From positions 289,512 to 353,511 of the forward strand of contig CAKNRQ010000001.1 in the NCBI GenBank assembly GCA_930990965.1: a stretch of DNA of 64,000 nucleotides, in the 5' to 3' direction. The notes under the pieces are model-generated. The model was not told the DNA's origin, searched no databases, and saw nothing but the letters and a program-made list of their open reading frames with translations. Position numbers and translations under genes: made by a program. Source of the DNA: an uncultured Clostridia bacterium. GTDB taxonomy: Bacteria; Bacillota; Clostridia; Oscillospirales; Oscillospiraceae. Shown here piece by piece: positions 8,438 to 18,100 of the stretch; position 1 is the stretch's first letter; every line of letters begins with the position of its first letter.

Positions 8438-9151
8438 ATGGCTATACGGCATTTGCTTTATGAGCGAGAACTGAAGGTTAATGACGATATCAGCATAGTT
8501 ATACCCACCGTACGGGAAGTTCTTGAACAAGAGGAAGAGTATTACGGCCTAGTGTCGCTTATAACAGCAACGCCGTACGACATGATGGTACAGCTAGACG
8601 ATCTCGGTATAGATTTTCGGGAGATAAGTGACTACGAGCTTTTTCTACTTTCGTTTGAGGCCATAAAGAGCGCGGACACGCACCTTGTCTTTGGAGATTT
8701 AGATACCACGGGTTTTGAACGAATGGTAAACACGCATAACGGTACGTTAGCTTTAACTAACAAAAAGACCGGTCTGGTTATTGATATGGCTATTCATTAT
8801 CAGATATGCGAGGCACTGCGAGCTATACACCATCTGAAAAAGAATATAAAGCACGCTGGGAATGTTGAGGCAAAGGATTATTTGCTTGAACGAGCGCGCA
8901 AGAAGCTAAAGCGTCGGCGCAAAAAAGCGGAAGCGTCACAGCTAGAGAGTTTGATTATAGCTCTGGTCAATACAGAACAGTTCCCCTATAAGTTTGACGA
9001 GGTTCTTGATTTAACTATATATCAATTTAACGAAAGCGTATTGCAGGTAGTTAAGAAAATAGATTTCGACAATCGAATGCACGGCATTTACGCCGGAACA
9101 ATCAGCGCTAAGAACATGAGCCAGGACTCTCTGAACTGGATGGTTCATTAG
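8438..9151 (+). CDS. Tail-region protein of unknown function
   Basis: 237 residues starting immediately after the preceding stop (TAAATG). Helical, with a very basic segment (ARKKLKRRRKKAEA) near residue 155, unusual for a structural protein and possibly nucleic-acid or membrane contacting. It lies just before the tail tube gene. No family recognised. Confidence 0.45.
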   Translation: MAIRHLLYERELKVNDDISIVIPTVREVLEQEEEYYGLVSLITATPYDMMVQLDDLGIDFREISDYELFLLSFEAIKSADTHLVFGDLDTTGFERMVNTHNGTLALTNKKTGLVIDMAIHYQICEALRAIHHLKKNIKHAGNVEAKDYLLERARKKLKRRRKKAEASQLESLIIALVNTEQFPYKFDEVLDLTIYQFNESVLQVVKKIDFDNRMHGIYAGTISAKNMSQDSLNWMVH

Positions 9152-9181
9152 CGACTAATACAAAGGAGGAAGAGGTACGAT

Positions 9182-9982
9182 ATGAACCTTAATACGAGCG
9201 ATCTTACTATCACCAGTATTGAGACCATAACCGCTTTTGACATCAATACCGGTGATTTCAAGTTCAGCCTTGACGAGCTTCAGACCGCGACCATTGCTCA
9301 GGGACAGGACGTCGTTGAGATTACCGGTAAGCAGGGACGCAGGCTGAACACCCTGAAGCGCAATAAGACCGTCACTATCAGCGGCACTAATGGTCTGCTC
9401 TCCACTGGTCTGATTGAGATGCAGGCGGGCACTCCCTTTGAGGAAGGTGAGTCTACTGTCCGCATCACCGAATATCTCACTGTTGAGAGCAACAAGGCTA
9501 CCACCAAGTATAAGGCTGTCGGTACTGCAGGTAATGAACTCAAGAAGGTTTTTGTTCACAACGATAATGGCACACTTGGCGAGGCTATTACTCAGGATGC
9601 CGCTGCCGCCGAGGGCAAGTTTGCCTACGACCCCGAAACCAAGGAAATTACCTTCAATGAGGGTGAAGTCGCGGACGGCACTGAAATCGTTGTTTTCTAT
9701 GACCGCAAGATTAATGCCAGCACCCAGACCAATATGAGCGATGTCTACTCTGACAAATGCACACTGTACGTTGATGTCCTCTGCGAGGATATTTGCAATA
9801 ATGTGTATCATGCGCAGTTCTATATCCCGAAGGCCGACTTCGATGGTAACTTTGAACTCGCTATGGGCGAAGACCAGACCGTCCACAGCTTTGAAGCTTC
9901 TGCTCTGGCCGGTACCTGTGGTACTGCCGGTATCTATTGGAAGCTCACTGTCTTTGGCGAAGACGCCGAGGACGTTGCCTGA
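9182..9982 (+). CDS. Major tail tube protein
   Basis: 266 residues behind a strong site AAAGGAGGAAGAGG. It is beta-rich with regular, highly expressed codon use like the capsid gene, and is upstream of the tape measure, where the tube subunit belongs. Residues ~10-110 form strands typical of tube proteins (TVTISGTNGLLSTGLIEMQ); residues ~110-180 (AVGTAGNELKKVFVHND) look like an added Ig-like or decoration insert. The tube proteins stack as rings around the tape measure. Confidence 0.65.
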   Translation: MNLNTSDLTITSIETITAFDINTGDFKFSLDELQTATIAQGQDVVEITGKQGRRLNTLKRNKTVTISGTNGLLSTGLIEMQAGTPFEEGESTVRITEYLTVESNKATTKYKAVGTAGNELKKVFVHNDNGTLGEAITQDAAAAEGKFAYDPETKEITFNEGEVADGTEIVVFYDRKINASTQTNMSDVYSDKCTLYVDVLCEDICNNVYHAQFYIPKADFDGNFELAMGEDQTVHSFEASALAGTCGTAGIYWKLTVFGEDAEDVA

Positions 9983-9997
9983 TAGAGGTAATTACCT

Positions 9998-10258
9998 ATG
10001 GCCTCTGTTAAACAGGTTTGCCGCGTGTGCGGCAAGACTTATGAGGCTTGCCACACCGCGAAAAAGAATGTTGGGGAGTTTAGATGGCAAGAAGTTGCTT
10101 GCTCCCCTGAATGCGGCGCTGAATACCTGCGCCGCGTAATGGCCGCCCGCGCCAAGCCTGTACAGCCGCAGACGGCTCAGCACAGGCGTGTAAGGCGTGA
10201 GCCTGTCGCTAAAGTTGAAGCTACTCCGGTCATCGCAGAAGCGGAAACCGTCGAGTAA
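9998..10258 (+). CDS. Small zinc-ribbon protein
   Basis: 86 residues with paired cysteines CRVCGKTYEAC near residues 7-17 and ACSPECG near residue 38, a treble-clef or zinc-ribbon pattern, followed by a basic, Pro/Arg-rich tail. It sits between tail tube and a RuvC-like nuclease and ends at a strong terminator. It may bind nucleic acid; nothing more can be shown. Confidence 0.55.
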   Translation: MASVKQVCRVCGKTYEACHTAKKNVGEFRWQEVACSPECGAEYLRRVMAARAKPVQPQTAQHRRVRREPVAKVEATPVIAEAETVE

Positions 10259-10268
10259 TCTTACCATA

Positions 10269-10304
10269 ATAAGAGGTTGCCATTTTTGGCAACCTCTTAT
10301 CTTT
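10269..10304 (+). terminator. Rho-independent terminator
   Basis: Perfect 14-bp stem (10269-10282 with 10287-10300), TTTT loop, followed by CTTT. One of the strongest hairpins in the window. It splits the tail tube/zinc-ribbon genes from the nuclease gene. Confidence 0.75.
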
Positions 10305-10326
10305 AAATGGGTCGGGAGGTATTGAA

Positions 10327-10875
10327 ATGAAAATACTTGCGGTCGACCAGGCTCGTAATAGCGGTTGGAGTGTGTTCAACTACGATGACAAGGTATTGAT
10401 TGCTTCGGGGAGCTTTTCATTCCCGTCCCGCAAATACGATTTTCAAACCGCTATACAGCGCATATGTGATAAAGTGCTCGAGCTAGCAACAGAGCATAAT
10501 GTGAACGCCGTCTTCTTGGAGGACGTAATGTATCGGTTTAATATGGACAGCTTCAAGAAACTTTCACAGCTTCAGGGAGCTCTAATTTATATGCTTGAGA
10601 GCCACGGCTATCTATATCATATCGTCGCACCATCGGCATGGCAAGGGTATTGCAAGGCACGCGACCGCACGTCTAAGGAAGTACGAGCTAAGGTCTTAGA
10701 GCCTTCCAGTGACGGGAAGAAAGCTACCAAGCAGCTTTCCATACAGTTCGTAAAAGACAATTTTGATATTACGACCACTAATGATAACCTGGCCGATGCG
10801 ATCTGCATCGGCTTTTATGCTGTCAACAACATAAATCTTGTGGCCAAGGAAGAAAAGGAGATTATGAATGAGTAA
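10327..10875 (+). CDS. RuvC-like Holliday junction resolvase
   Basis: 182 residues with an RNase H-type fold: D7 in MKILAVDQARNSGW, a second acidic residue in VFLEDVMYR (about residue 66), the conserved APSAWQ segment, and D in DNLADAICIG near the end. These are the metal-binding positions of RuvC resolvases, which cut branched DNA. A phage resolvase can clear junctions from concatemers before packaging. It is oddly placed, inside the tail operon between tail tube and tape measure, rather than with replication genes. Start ATG 10327 has GGGAGGT upstream. Confidence 0.8.
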   Translation: MKILAVDQARNSGWSVFNYDDKVLIASGSFSFPSRKYDFQTAIQRICDKVLELATEHNVNAVFLEDVMYRFNMDSFKKLSQLQGALIYMLESHGYLYHIVAPSAWQGYCKARDRTSKEVRAKVLEPSSDGKKATKQLSIQFVKDNFDITTTNDNLADAICIGFYAVNNINLVAKEEKEIMNE

Positions 10876-11485
10876 GGAAATTAAGCGCATATCTGTCAGC
10901 GCTTTTGAAAATATAGCCAAGCAGGCTACTAATGAGAGTACCGTCGTGTGGGAAGGGCTCGAGCTGAATATAAGAAGCCAGCTGCCCTTTGATGAGATGC
11001 TTGCATTTGTAAACGAGGTTGCTACCTCGTGCTTTTTTGAGGACGGCTCTTACGCTCCTGAAATGATGGACTTTATGATAAGGCGTGGCTTGCTGTATAG
11101 GTACGCAAATTTCAGGCTTCCTCAGGATATTAATAAACAGTATTGGTTAGCTTATGCTACCGATGCAGTAGAGTTCGTGTATAACCACATAGATACGCGT
11201 CAGTTCCAGGCAATAACGACCGCCATACGCGAGAAGGTTGAGCACCAGTGCGACCTTATGGTCAGCGAGTCTCAACAGAAGCTCAATGCTCTTCTCAGTC
11301 AGTTTGATTCTTTTGCTGCCAACATGGAGCAGGCCTTTAGTAATGTCTCCCCTGATGAGCTGCGTAATCTGGTCTCTGTGATTAACAACGGAGAGCCTCT
11401 CAGCGAAAAGAAGATTGTCGAAGCCTATGCCGATCACCTGAGAGCTAACGCGGGCGATGTAGATGATAAGCATAGCGAAGATTAA
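10868..11485 (+). CDS. Putative tail assembly protein
   Basis: 205 residues, start overlapping the resolvase stop by eight bases. Mostly helical and acidic; the segment QQKLNALLSQFDSFAANMEQ suggests a coiled coil. It lies two genes before the tape measure, where tail assembly chaperones are normally encoded, but no slippery sequence or overlapping second frame typical of G/GT chaperones was seen. Function unassigned. Confidence 0.45.
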   Translation: MSKEIKRISVSAFENIAKQATNESTVVWEGLELNIRSQLPFDEMLAFVNEVATSCFFEDGSYAPEMMDFMIRRGLLYRYANFRLPQDINKQYWLAYATDAVEFVYNHIDTRQFQAITTAIREKVEHQCDLMVSESQQKLNALLSQFDSFAANMEQAFSNVSPDELRNLVSVINNGEPLSEKKIVEAYADHLRANAGDVDDKHSED

Positions 11486-12056
11486 TTCTTTTCTCCAACG
11501 CTGGGCTAATACAGCCGAGGGCAAGGAACGAATTAAGGCATTTGTAATTAAAGCCAGGCTTTCCGGCAAACCAACAGCTAGTGGTGAAACGCTTGTCGGA
11601 GATAGAGAGATGCGGGCAATGGCAGCGGACTTTATATCTATTTTGCAGCAAAATATGCCCGCTCAACTAGAGGGCGCCGCCTCAACTCTAGACTATAGCA
11701 ATGTTCGACAGATAAATGACGGTTACCTAGAAATTGTTATCAGTTTTGATCCTGACGCATTGCATAAGGAATCGCTTTACGACGAGGGTTACCCAAAAGG
11801 CTTAGAAAATATTGTTGCGCTTTTTAATAACGGCTACCATGCCAAGAACTATGTTTATGGCTGGTGGGAAGGACACTCCCCTACCGGTACCGCCCTTGAA
11901 CGTAGCTCTTCAGATGACGGAGACTACGCATGGGTTCGAAGCCGTAAAGAGCGCGAACCGCTCAATTTTATACAAGACACCGTAGCAGAGTTTAACGCTC
12001 GGTACGGCACTAAATATGGAGCCACAGTCGAGGTGGGCTCAGATTATAAAGGATGA
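11463..12056 (+). CDS. Tail-completion-like protein of unknown function
   Basis: 197 residues, overlapping the previous gene by 23 bases in another frame. Begins MISIAKINSFLQRWANTAEGK and contains a Gly/Trp-rich segment (YVYGWWEGHSPTGTALE) near residue 127. The size, the N-terminal helix and a mid-length beta part recall HK97 gp10-type tail proteins, but I cannot confirm it. Ends at a terminator before the tape measure. Confidence 0.4.
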   Translation: MISIAKINSFLQRWANTAEGKERIKAFVIKARLSGKPTASGETLVGDREMRAMAADFISILQQNMPAQLEGAASTLDYSNVRQINDGYLEIVISFDPDALHKESLYDEGYPKGLENIVALFNNGYHAKNYVYGWWEGHSPTGTALERSSSDDGDYAWVRSRKEREPLNFIQDTVAEFNARYGTKYGATVEVGSDYKG

Positions 12057-12059
12057 ACG

Positions 12060-12086
12060 AGGCACGGTCAAGTACCGTGCCTTTTT
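12060..12086 (+). terminator. Terminator before the tape measure
   Basis: 9-bp stem AGGCACGGT / ACCGTGCCT with loop CAAGT, running into a T-tract (12082-12086). Confidence 0.8.
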
Positions 12087-12146
12087 GCACGCCGCCTCTT
12101 CGCTTTATGGCACACGGCGGCCAGATAGTTTGAAGGGATGGTGACC

Positions 12147-15100
12147 ATGGCGGTAAATAGCCAGGACTTTGGTATTATAGTCGGCGTAGAAGGCGGCGGC
12201 AGTATAAGCGGCACCAGTGGTCGGCTAATCCAAAGTCAACTTAATACGATATTTCAAAACTTAAACACGAGCCAATTTAAGATAACGCTGTCGAAGAACG
12301 CCATCGATGCGACCACGGCAGTGCGCAATATGCAGAGCCAGATACAGGCGCAGATGCAGTCTATTAAGATTAACCCTGTAGTTGTAAGCGGAACTGCGAC
12401 CGCTGCTACATCTGGCAGTGCTACTTCCGCTAAGTCCACTGCTACCAGCTCTAAAATGACTGCAGAGCTGCAGGCTCAGATAAAGCTCGTTAAAACGCTT
12501 GAGAAGTCTGTTACCCAAGTCTACTCTGCTTTCAGTAAGGCCGGAACTAATCAGCTCGAAACCTCCCAGATAGATGAGGTTAATAGCCGCTATGCAAAGT
12601 GGCAGAAGACTATTACATCTCTTTCCTCGAGCAAAGATGAGATGTCTGCTGAGTCTATTTCTGATTTGCAGCATGAGGCTCAAGAAGTAATAAATCTTAT
12701 TAACCAATATAAGGAGCTTCAGAAAGCCCAGGCATCCGCTGCTAAAAAGGCTGATGGGCAAGCCGCGTCTGCTCCTGTTGATGGCAGTCTTCCGTTTACG
12801 GGGGACGTCGCGGCTGAGATAAAGAAATACTCAGATTTGCTCAATAGCTTAAATAATACCAAAGCTAATATTCAGGCTGGTGGTTTCGTTGCGGACGACG
12901 ATAAAAGCCTAGTTGCGGCAGATGCGCAGATAAATAAATTATCAGACTCTTTGGAGGATCTTAGGCGGCAGCAAAATGAATCTAAAGTAATAACCCAGGG
13001 TCAAATTGATGCACTACAACAATTAGGTTCTGCCGCTCAAAAAGCCGCAAATGACCTTAGCAAAACAGCTCGCACCAACGAGCAGGCCGCTAAAAAGCAA
13101 ACTGCCTCCCTTCGCGAGGTTCAAACGCTTTATCGGCAGATTGACTCGTACCTCAACCGCAACCCTCGTGCGCTTAGCACCCCAGAAGGTCAAGACCTGA
13201 GCCGCCTCCGCAGCACTCTTCTCGGTGTGCTTCAAGCATCCGAGGGCGCTGCGAATGGTTTGTCTACTCTGAGCAGGGTCAGATTCACAGGTATTCGATC
13301 TCAGGCTGCCGAGGCGCAGACCGCCTTGCGCAGTCTTGGCATGGAAGGCCGCTCTGTCGGCAATATTATAGCCGATGCCTATCAGAAGTTTGGCGGCTGG
13401 ACACTTATTACTCGCTCCCTAACCGGTCTCATCCATCAGTTCCGCGAGATGGTCAACGTCGTAAAGGACATAGACTCCGCGATGACCGAACTGCGCAAGG
13501 TTACCGATGAGGCAGATATAACCTACGCGAACTTCCTTGACGGAGCCGCCGTTCGCGCTCAAAACCTTGGCGCTACTATATCGGATACGGTCAGCGCTAC
13601 AGCTGACTTCGCTCGTCTCGGGTATGATATAGACCTGTCGTCTGAGATGGCAGACGCCGCCCTCGTTTACAAGAATGTCGGTGACGGCATTGAAGACATA
13701 GGTACGGCGTCCGAGAGTATCATCTCGACTATGCAGGCTTTCCGTGATGAAGCGCACTCCGCGATGTCCATTGTCGACCGATTTAATGAGGTGGACAACA
13801 AGTTCGCGATAACTGCGCTTGGCGTTGGCGAGGCGCTTACACGTTCAGCTTCCGCTATGGCGGCTGCAAACAATACGCTGGATGAGAGCATCGCTCTTAT
13901 TACAGCGGCTAATACCGTGGTGCAAAACCCGGAACATGTGGGTACAACGTTGAAAACCGTCTCCATGTACCTCCGTGCCGCTAAGACTGAGGCCGAAGAA
14001 GCCGGTGAAAGCACGGACGGTATGGCTGCCAGTGTGTCTGAGCTCCGCGAGTCTTTACTCGCACTCACTGGCGGTAAGGTGGACATACAAATTGACGAGG
14101 ATACTTTCAAATCTACGTACCAAATCATGGACGAGCTCAGCCAGATTTGGGACACGCTCACTGATATATCTCAGGCAAACATCCTTGAGATGATAGGCGG
14201 CAAGCGCAACTCCAACGTTGTCGCCGCTGTCCTTGAGAACTTTGACATAGCGCGAGAGGCTCTTGAAGTCTCCGCAAACTCTTCCGGCTCTGCTCTCGCC
14301 GAGAATGAAAAGCAGCTGGAAAGCATAGAGGGACATCTGACCAGGCTGCGTATAGCCTTTGAAGAGCTCTCTATGGCCACAATTGACAGTGAAAGCTTTA
14401 AGACCATAATCGACGGTCTTACTACGATACTTAATCTTATAACTGAAATTATAGATACAGTCGGTACCCTACCCACACTCGCTGCAACATTTGCTGGGCT
14501 CTTCACAGCTGTTCGAGGCATAAAGAATCAAAACACCGGTATTTTTAGTACGGCTGGCACCAAAAGTGGAGGAGGAGCGTTAATTGCTTCCCTTCTTGGT
14601 GTTGGAGACTTCAAGGGACAGCGCGCAAAGCTGTCTGAGGTTATTAATGCCTCTGCTCTTGGTATCGCAGACCTCGTTAATAGGTTTAACTCGCTTGATG
14701 CGGCTATTGATAAAACGGGTTCTGCATATAAAGCTTTCCGCGAAGAGGCTGCGCAGACATCTACAATATTTGCACGCTATGCAGATAGCATTGTCCCCGG
14801 TGAAGCGACTATCGGCGGCTATATAAATTTTGATAAAACTAACGACATTCCTAGTTTGATAGACAAGTTTAACGAATTGTCTGATTCCACCAAGAGAACC
14901 GGCGTAGTCTACGATGCCTTCATGAATGAGGTGGCGATGAGCCGCCCCACCGTAGCAGATTACTTTAAGCAAATAGACAATGGTAGCGCCAGCATGCAGG
15001 GGCTTGAAAAATACTGCACAGACACCGGGAAGGGGTTAGCCCAGGTTGAGAAGGGCGCCAAGGCGGCCAGCATTGGTATGAGGGCGCTCGATATAGCCAT

Positions 15101-18100
15101 GAATACTCTTGTGAGCCTTGGTATTACGCTGGTGATCCAGGGCGTTGTATCTGCACTGGACGCTCTTATCAATGCTGAAGAAAGAGCCTTTGATCGGCTT
15201 AAGGAGACTACGACAAACAATCGTGAGGCAGCAGCAGCTTCGGCCGAAGAACTGTCGTCCCTCGATGATTTAATAAGCAAATATGAGGGTGTTGCAAGCG
15301 CAGAAACACTTGATAGTTCAGGTCGAGAAGAAATACGCAGCATTCAAGAGGAGATAGTAAGTCTTGTCGGCAGCGAGGCTACTGGTCTTAATTTGGTCAA
15401 CGGCCGCCTTGAGGAACAGTTATCTAAGCTACGAGAAATTCGGCGTGAGCGACTAGAGCAGGCTTTAGAAGATGCTAGAGTGGCCTATACCGGAAGCACC
15501 GCTCTTACGGATTCGGCTAACGGTGAAGAGAGTACCGGCCTTTTTGGTTTAAACAAAGGTAACGAGTACGTCGGAGCTGGGAGCCAAGAAATTTACAATG
15601 CCCTTGTAGAGGCTGGGTATGCCCAGAACATACGTCAGGGTGCTGGGTACGACCCCAATCTTGATGACATGATTATCGATGTCCAGGGCGAAGGCGCACG
15701 CGAGATCTACGAACAGATTAGCGGTATGCTGGACGCCCTGAAGGCAGCCGGATTAGATGACCAAGAGATATATACCAATCTTGCTGGTCAGCTTAAGGTA
15801 TTTCAGCAGTACATAGATGACGAGCTCAATGATGCATTGTCTGTCCTGGATGCCGTTTCAGATTTAGAACTATCGCCTATAAATGAGCCGGTTTTAGAAA
15901 ACATTGGCGACCTAGCTGAGCTTCGTGAAGATGCCATGTCTAATATACAGCAAGACAGTGATGTGGCCGAAGCATTATCTCGTGGGTCTATTACCACAGA
16001 AGATATCGAAGCGCAAGTCGATTCCCTTCTTCAGGAAAAGTATCCTGCTCTTTTCGAGCGACTCGAAGAGTACAATGCACGCGTTGCCGCAAACGAAGCG
16101 CTTGACGAGGCTCTCACGAGTAACTATATAAACGTTGAGCGCAAATTTATAGAGGCTCTATCAGATGAGGATTTGGCAATCGCCAATAGTCTACTTATTA
16201 CTGATGACACAATTCGTTCTTGGGACGACTTAATAACTCGCGTCGAAGAATACAAAGAAGCTCAGCAAAGCTGGGGCGGTATTTCTGACCGGATTAGCAC
16301 CGACTTAGAGCAGCTATACTATTCTGATGATTTTGAGGATACTAAAGCTGAATTAGAGGAATTGGCGCAAAGCGCAGATGGTATTAGCGCAGATAAGATT
16401 TTGGAGCTTGCTGATTCGAGCGACGCACTTAATTCTGTCCTTAATGAGACCGGCATGACAGCCGAATACCTTGCTCATATTCTTGAGACTATGGGCGAGG
16501 AAGGCGGCGGGCTTGATTTAATAACTCCTGAAGCGCTTGAATTAAACAGCGCCCTCGAGGGACTTGCTGCTCGCTTTGATGAGGTAACAGAAGCTCAAGA
16601 GCGGTATAATGCTGCGGCGTCTGTAGAGGAAAAGGATGAGGACTTTAGGTCATACGCAGAAGCTTTTGAAGCGTTAAATGCCGAATTCGAAGCTGGCACC
16701 GTAAACTCTAATGCGTTTTGGGCAGCGGCCGAATTCCTGTTCGGCAAAGAGCAGCTTGACACTTGGGGATGGACAGACGGCGTCGACCAGATTTACCAGG
16801 CTATGCAGAATGCATCTGGTGTTTTCGAGAACGCAGATTCGGCTGGAGCAGGCTTTTTAGATAAGCTCTATGAGATCTCTAACGCTGGGCAGGTGCTCGA
16901 TTCTGATGGTAACCTACTCGCGACGATTCAAAAGCTTGGCGATGGTTCTTATAGTTTCGATATAGATGGCACGTCAATAGCAGAACTCGCTAAACAGCTT
17001 GGCATCACTGAAGAAGCCACTTTATCTTGTGTAAAAGCTCTGGATATGTGGGGACGTGTAGATTTCTACGATACCGAAGAAGTCCTGTCCGTAATTTCTG
17101 ATGCCGAGTATGCGTTTGGAAATCTAGAAGACGGCCTTGTAATCAACGCGTCTGTTTTTGAAAAGGCGCTACGTGATTTGGGCAAGAATGGCGCAGATAT
17201 CCATGCGATATTTGAATCACTCAGTGCTATTGATGGAGTTACCTTTTTAAATATTGACGACGAAATAAGCACTCTAATAGGTCAGCTTGCTAATCTCGAC
17301 CTTGCAACTACTAGCGGCGAATATATTAATGTAGACTACATGGGGCTCGCCAACCTAATGCAACAGCTCCAATTTACCCGTGATGAGGCCGATGAGCTAT
17401 TCTCCTCCCTATCCGATATCGATAACGTACGACTTACAAACGCCGAAGGACAGGCGGTTGCGTTAAATGATGCTCTGGAAGATATAGGCTCGATAGATTT
17501 TACTGTTGGAGACTCTACCAGTGCAGGAGCTGTTGAATCGGCTAACGAAGAAGTAGAAGAGCTAAATAACCAAGACCTAAGTGGGATTCAAAATCAGTTC
17601 GCCTTGCTTGGGGATAACATAGGCGGTGTAACCTCAAAACTTAGCGGCTTAATCTCAATGATTGAAAAGGCCAATAAGAAAGACTTGACCATCGACGTCA
17701 ATACCAATGTTAATGACGGGGATGGTGGCAACGCCTCCCCCATTCTTAACCCTCCGTCTTTCATAAACCCCACCGAGTATATAAGAGATTATTTTGATAG
17801 AGAAGCATCGGGCACGACTAATGCTCCCGGCGGCCCCACACTTACAGGCGAAGAAGGAGAGGAGCTTGTTCTCTCTGGTGACGAGGCCTATTTTGTCGGT
17901 ACGCATGGTCCAGAGTTTGTAAACCTTAGCCCTGGCGACACCGTATATACAGCCAAGCAGACCAAACAGATAAAGCGAGGACTAAAAGGCTATCGCGGTA
18001 TTTACCCTGCCAGAGCGTCCGGACAAAACAATTCGGCTGCGCCCACCTTTGAAGGTGGAGCGTCCGGAGTTATCAATACGGGTCCTTTTACTGGCGCAGT

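Noticed and set aside
8438..11485. Programmed frameshift pair of tail assembly chaperones
   Set aside because: No slippery heptamer with an overlapping second frame was found before the tape measure.
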